A stretch of 5,748 nt of DNA from Pyrodictiaceae archaeon (GTDB lineage Archaea; Thermoproteota; Thermoprotei_A; Sulfolobales; Pyrodictiaceae): contig JALTYD010000034.1 in the NCBI GenBank assembly GCA_027046525.1, positions 1 to 5,748 of the forward strand. Direction: 5' to 3'. A program made the translations under genes and the position numbers. This document shows, piece after piece, positions 5,640 through 5,748 of this stretch. Position 1 is the first letter of the stretch, and the number at the start of each line of letters is the position of its first letter. The notes under the pieces are model-generated. The model was not told where the DNA came from, did no database searches, and saw nothing but the letters and a program-made list of their open reading frames with translations.

Positions 5640-5748
5640 AGCATTAAAACTAACATGGTGAAGAAATCTTCAGATAGTCAAAAGTGTTGAAAAAATGAAA
5701 ATCTCGAATCACTTCTTGAAAACATGGTTTTATCTTGGTTCGAAAACC
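5418..5748. other. AT-rich segment of foreign or rearranged origin interrupting tldE
   Basis: GC is about 27% across 5521-5700 (48 of 180 bases), against 35-57% in the 60-base lines I counted elsewhere. Only one CTAG occurs in 5421-5748, whereas 3001-3300 alone has seven. The left boundary coincides with loss of TldE similarity near 5415-5420; the right boundary is outside the window. Besides the 73-codon tail, 5640-5748 carries no assignable gene. Short frames are open to the window edge on both strands: plus from ATG 5695, and a minus-strand frame ending with TAG at 5652-5650. Neither can be chosen. No transposase motif is visible. GGTTTT (5726-5731) and AAAACC (5743-5748) form a small inverted repeat at the very edge. 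An integrated element, a recombination scar or an assembly chimera are all possible. Confidence 0.55.

Noticed and set aside
5695..5748. Start of a plus-strand gene (MKISNHFLKTWFYLGSKT, open to the edge)
   Set aside because: It has only 18 codons, no Shine-Dalgarno, and a competing minus-strand frame (5650-5748) that is equally open. There is no basis to choose either.
1..5748. CRISPR array, tRNA or rRNA genes
   Set aside because: I saw no regularly spaced direct repeats and no tRNA-like or rRNA-like sequence on either strand, despite the Cas4-like hint in the first gene.

Overview
The window looks like chromosomal DNA of a hyperthermophilic archaeon, most likely a member of the Thermoproteota (Crenarchaeota; Desulfurococcales-like is my best guess). 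The reasons are tight packing of genes, archaeal-type TATA boxes close to start codons, frequent TTG/GTG starts, heavy use of AGA/ATA/CTA codons, and gene families common there: an archaeal M19 dipeptidase, a HypE-like AIR synthase paralog and a TldD/TldE pair. The lineage is inferred from style, not from a marker gene.

Layout. Positions 1-1428 hold two minus-strand genes that appear to form one transcript: a complete M19 (membrane/renal dipeptidase family) peptidase, then the first 124 residues of a protein with a WCPLKAW motif reminiscent of Cas4/RecB-type nucleases, cut by the window edge. A divergent promoter region (about 1429-1617) separates them from the plus-strand genes. These are an enoyl-CoA hydratase/isomerase (1618-2391), a HypE-like AIR synthase family protein without the HypE C-terminal cysteine (2521-3561), a complete TldD metalloprotease (3640-5067), and a TldE/PmbA partner whose N-terminal ~112 residues start 11 bases after the tldD stop.

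The main anomaly is at the right end. Near 5415-5420 the TldE homology stops in frame. The sequence changes to AT-rich DNA (25-28% GC in most 60-base lines counted) that has almost lost the CTAG tetranucleotide so frequent in the rest of the window. The reading frame continues for 73 codons as an unrecognised sequence and stops at 5639. The last ~110 bases are AT-rich with no assignable gene. This looks like an insertion, a recombination junction or an assembly join that has broken tldE and left tldD without its intact partner.

Two initiation styles are visible. Genes at the front of transcripts start with TTG (or possibly TTG/ATG for the peptidase), mostly without a Shine-Dalgarno, and in two cases at the distance from a TATA box expected of leaderless mRNAs. 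The two operon-internal genes have a Shine-Dalgarno built on the preceding stop codon (TAG-AGG). The genes share no obvious single pathway: peptide turnover (M19, TldD/TldE) is the only theme linking more than one of them.
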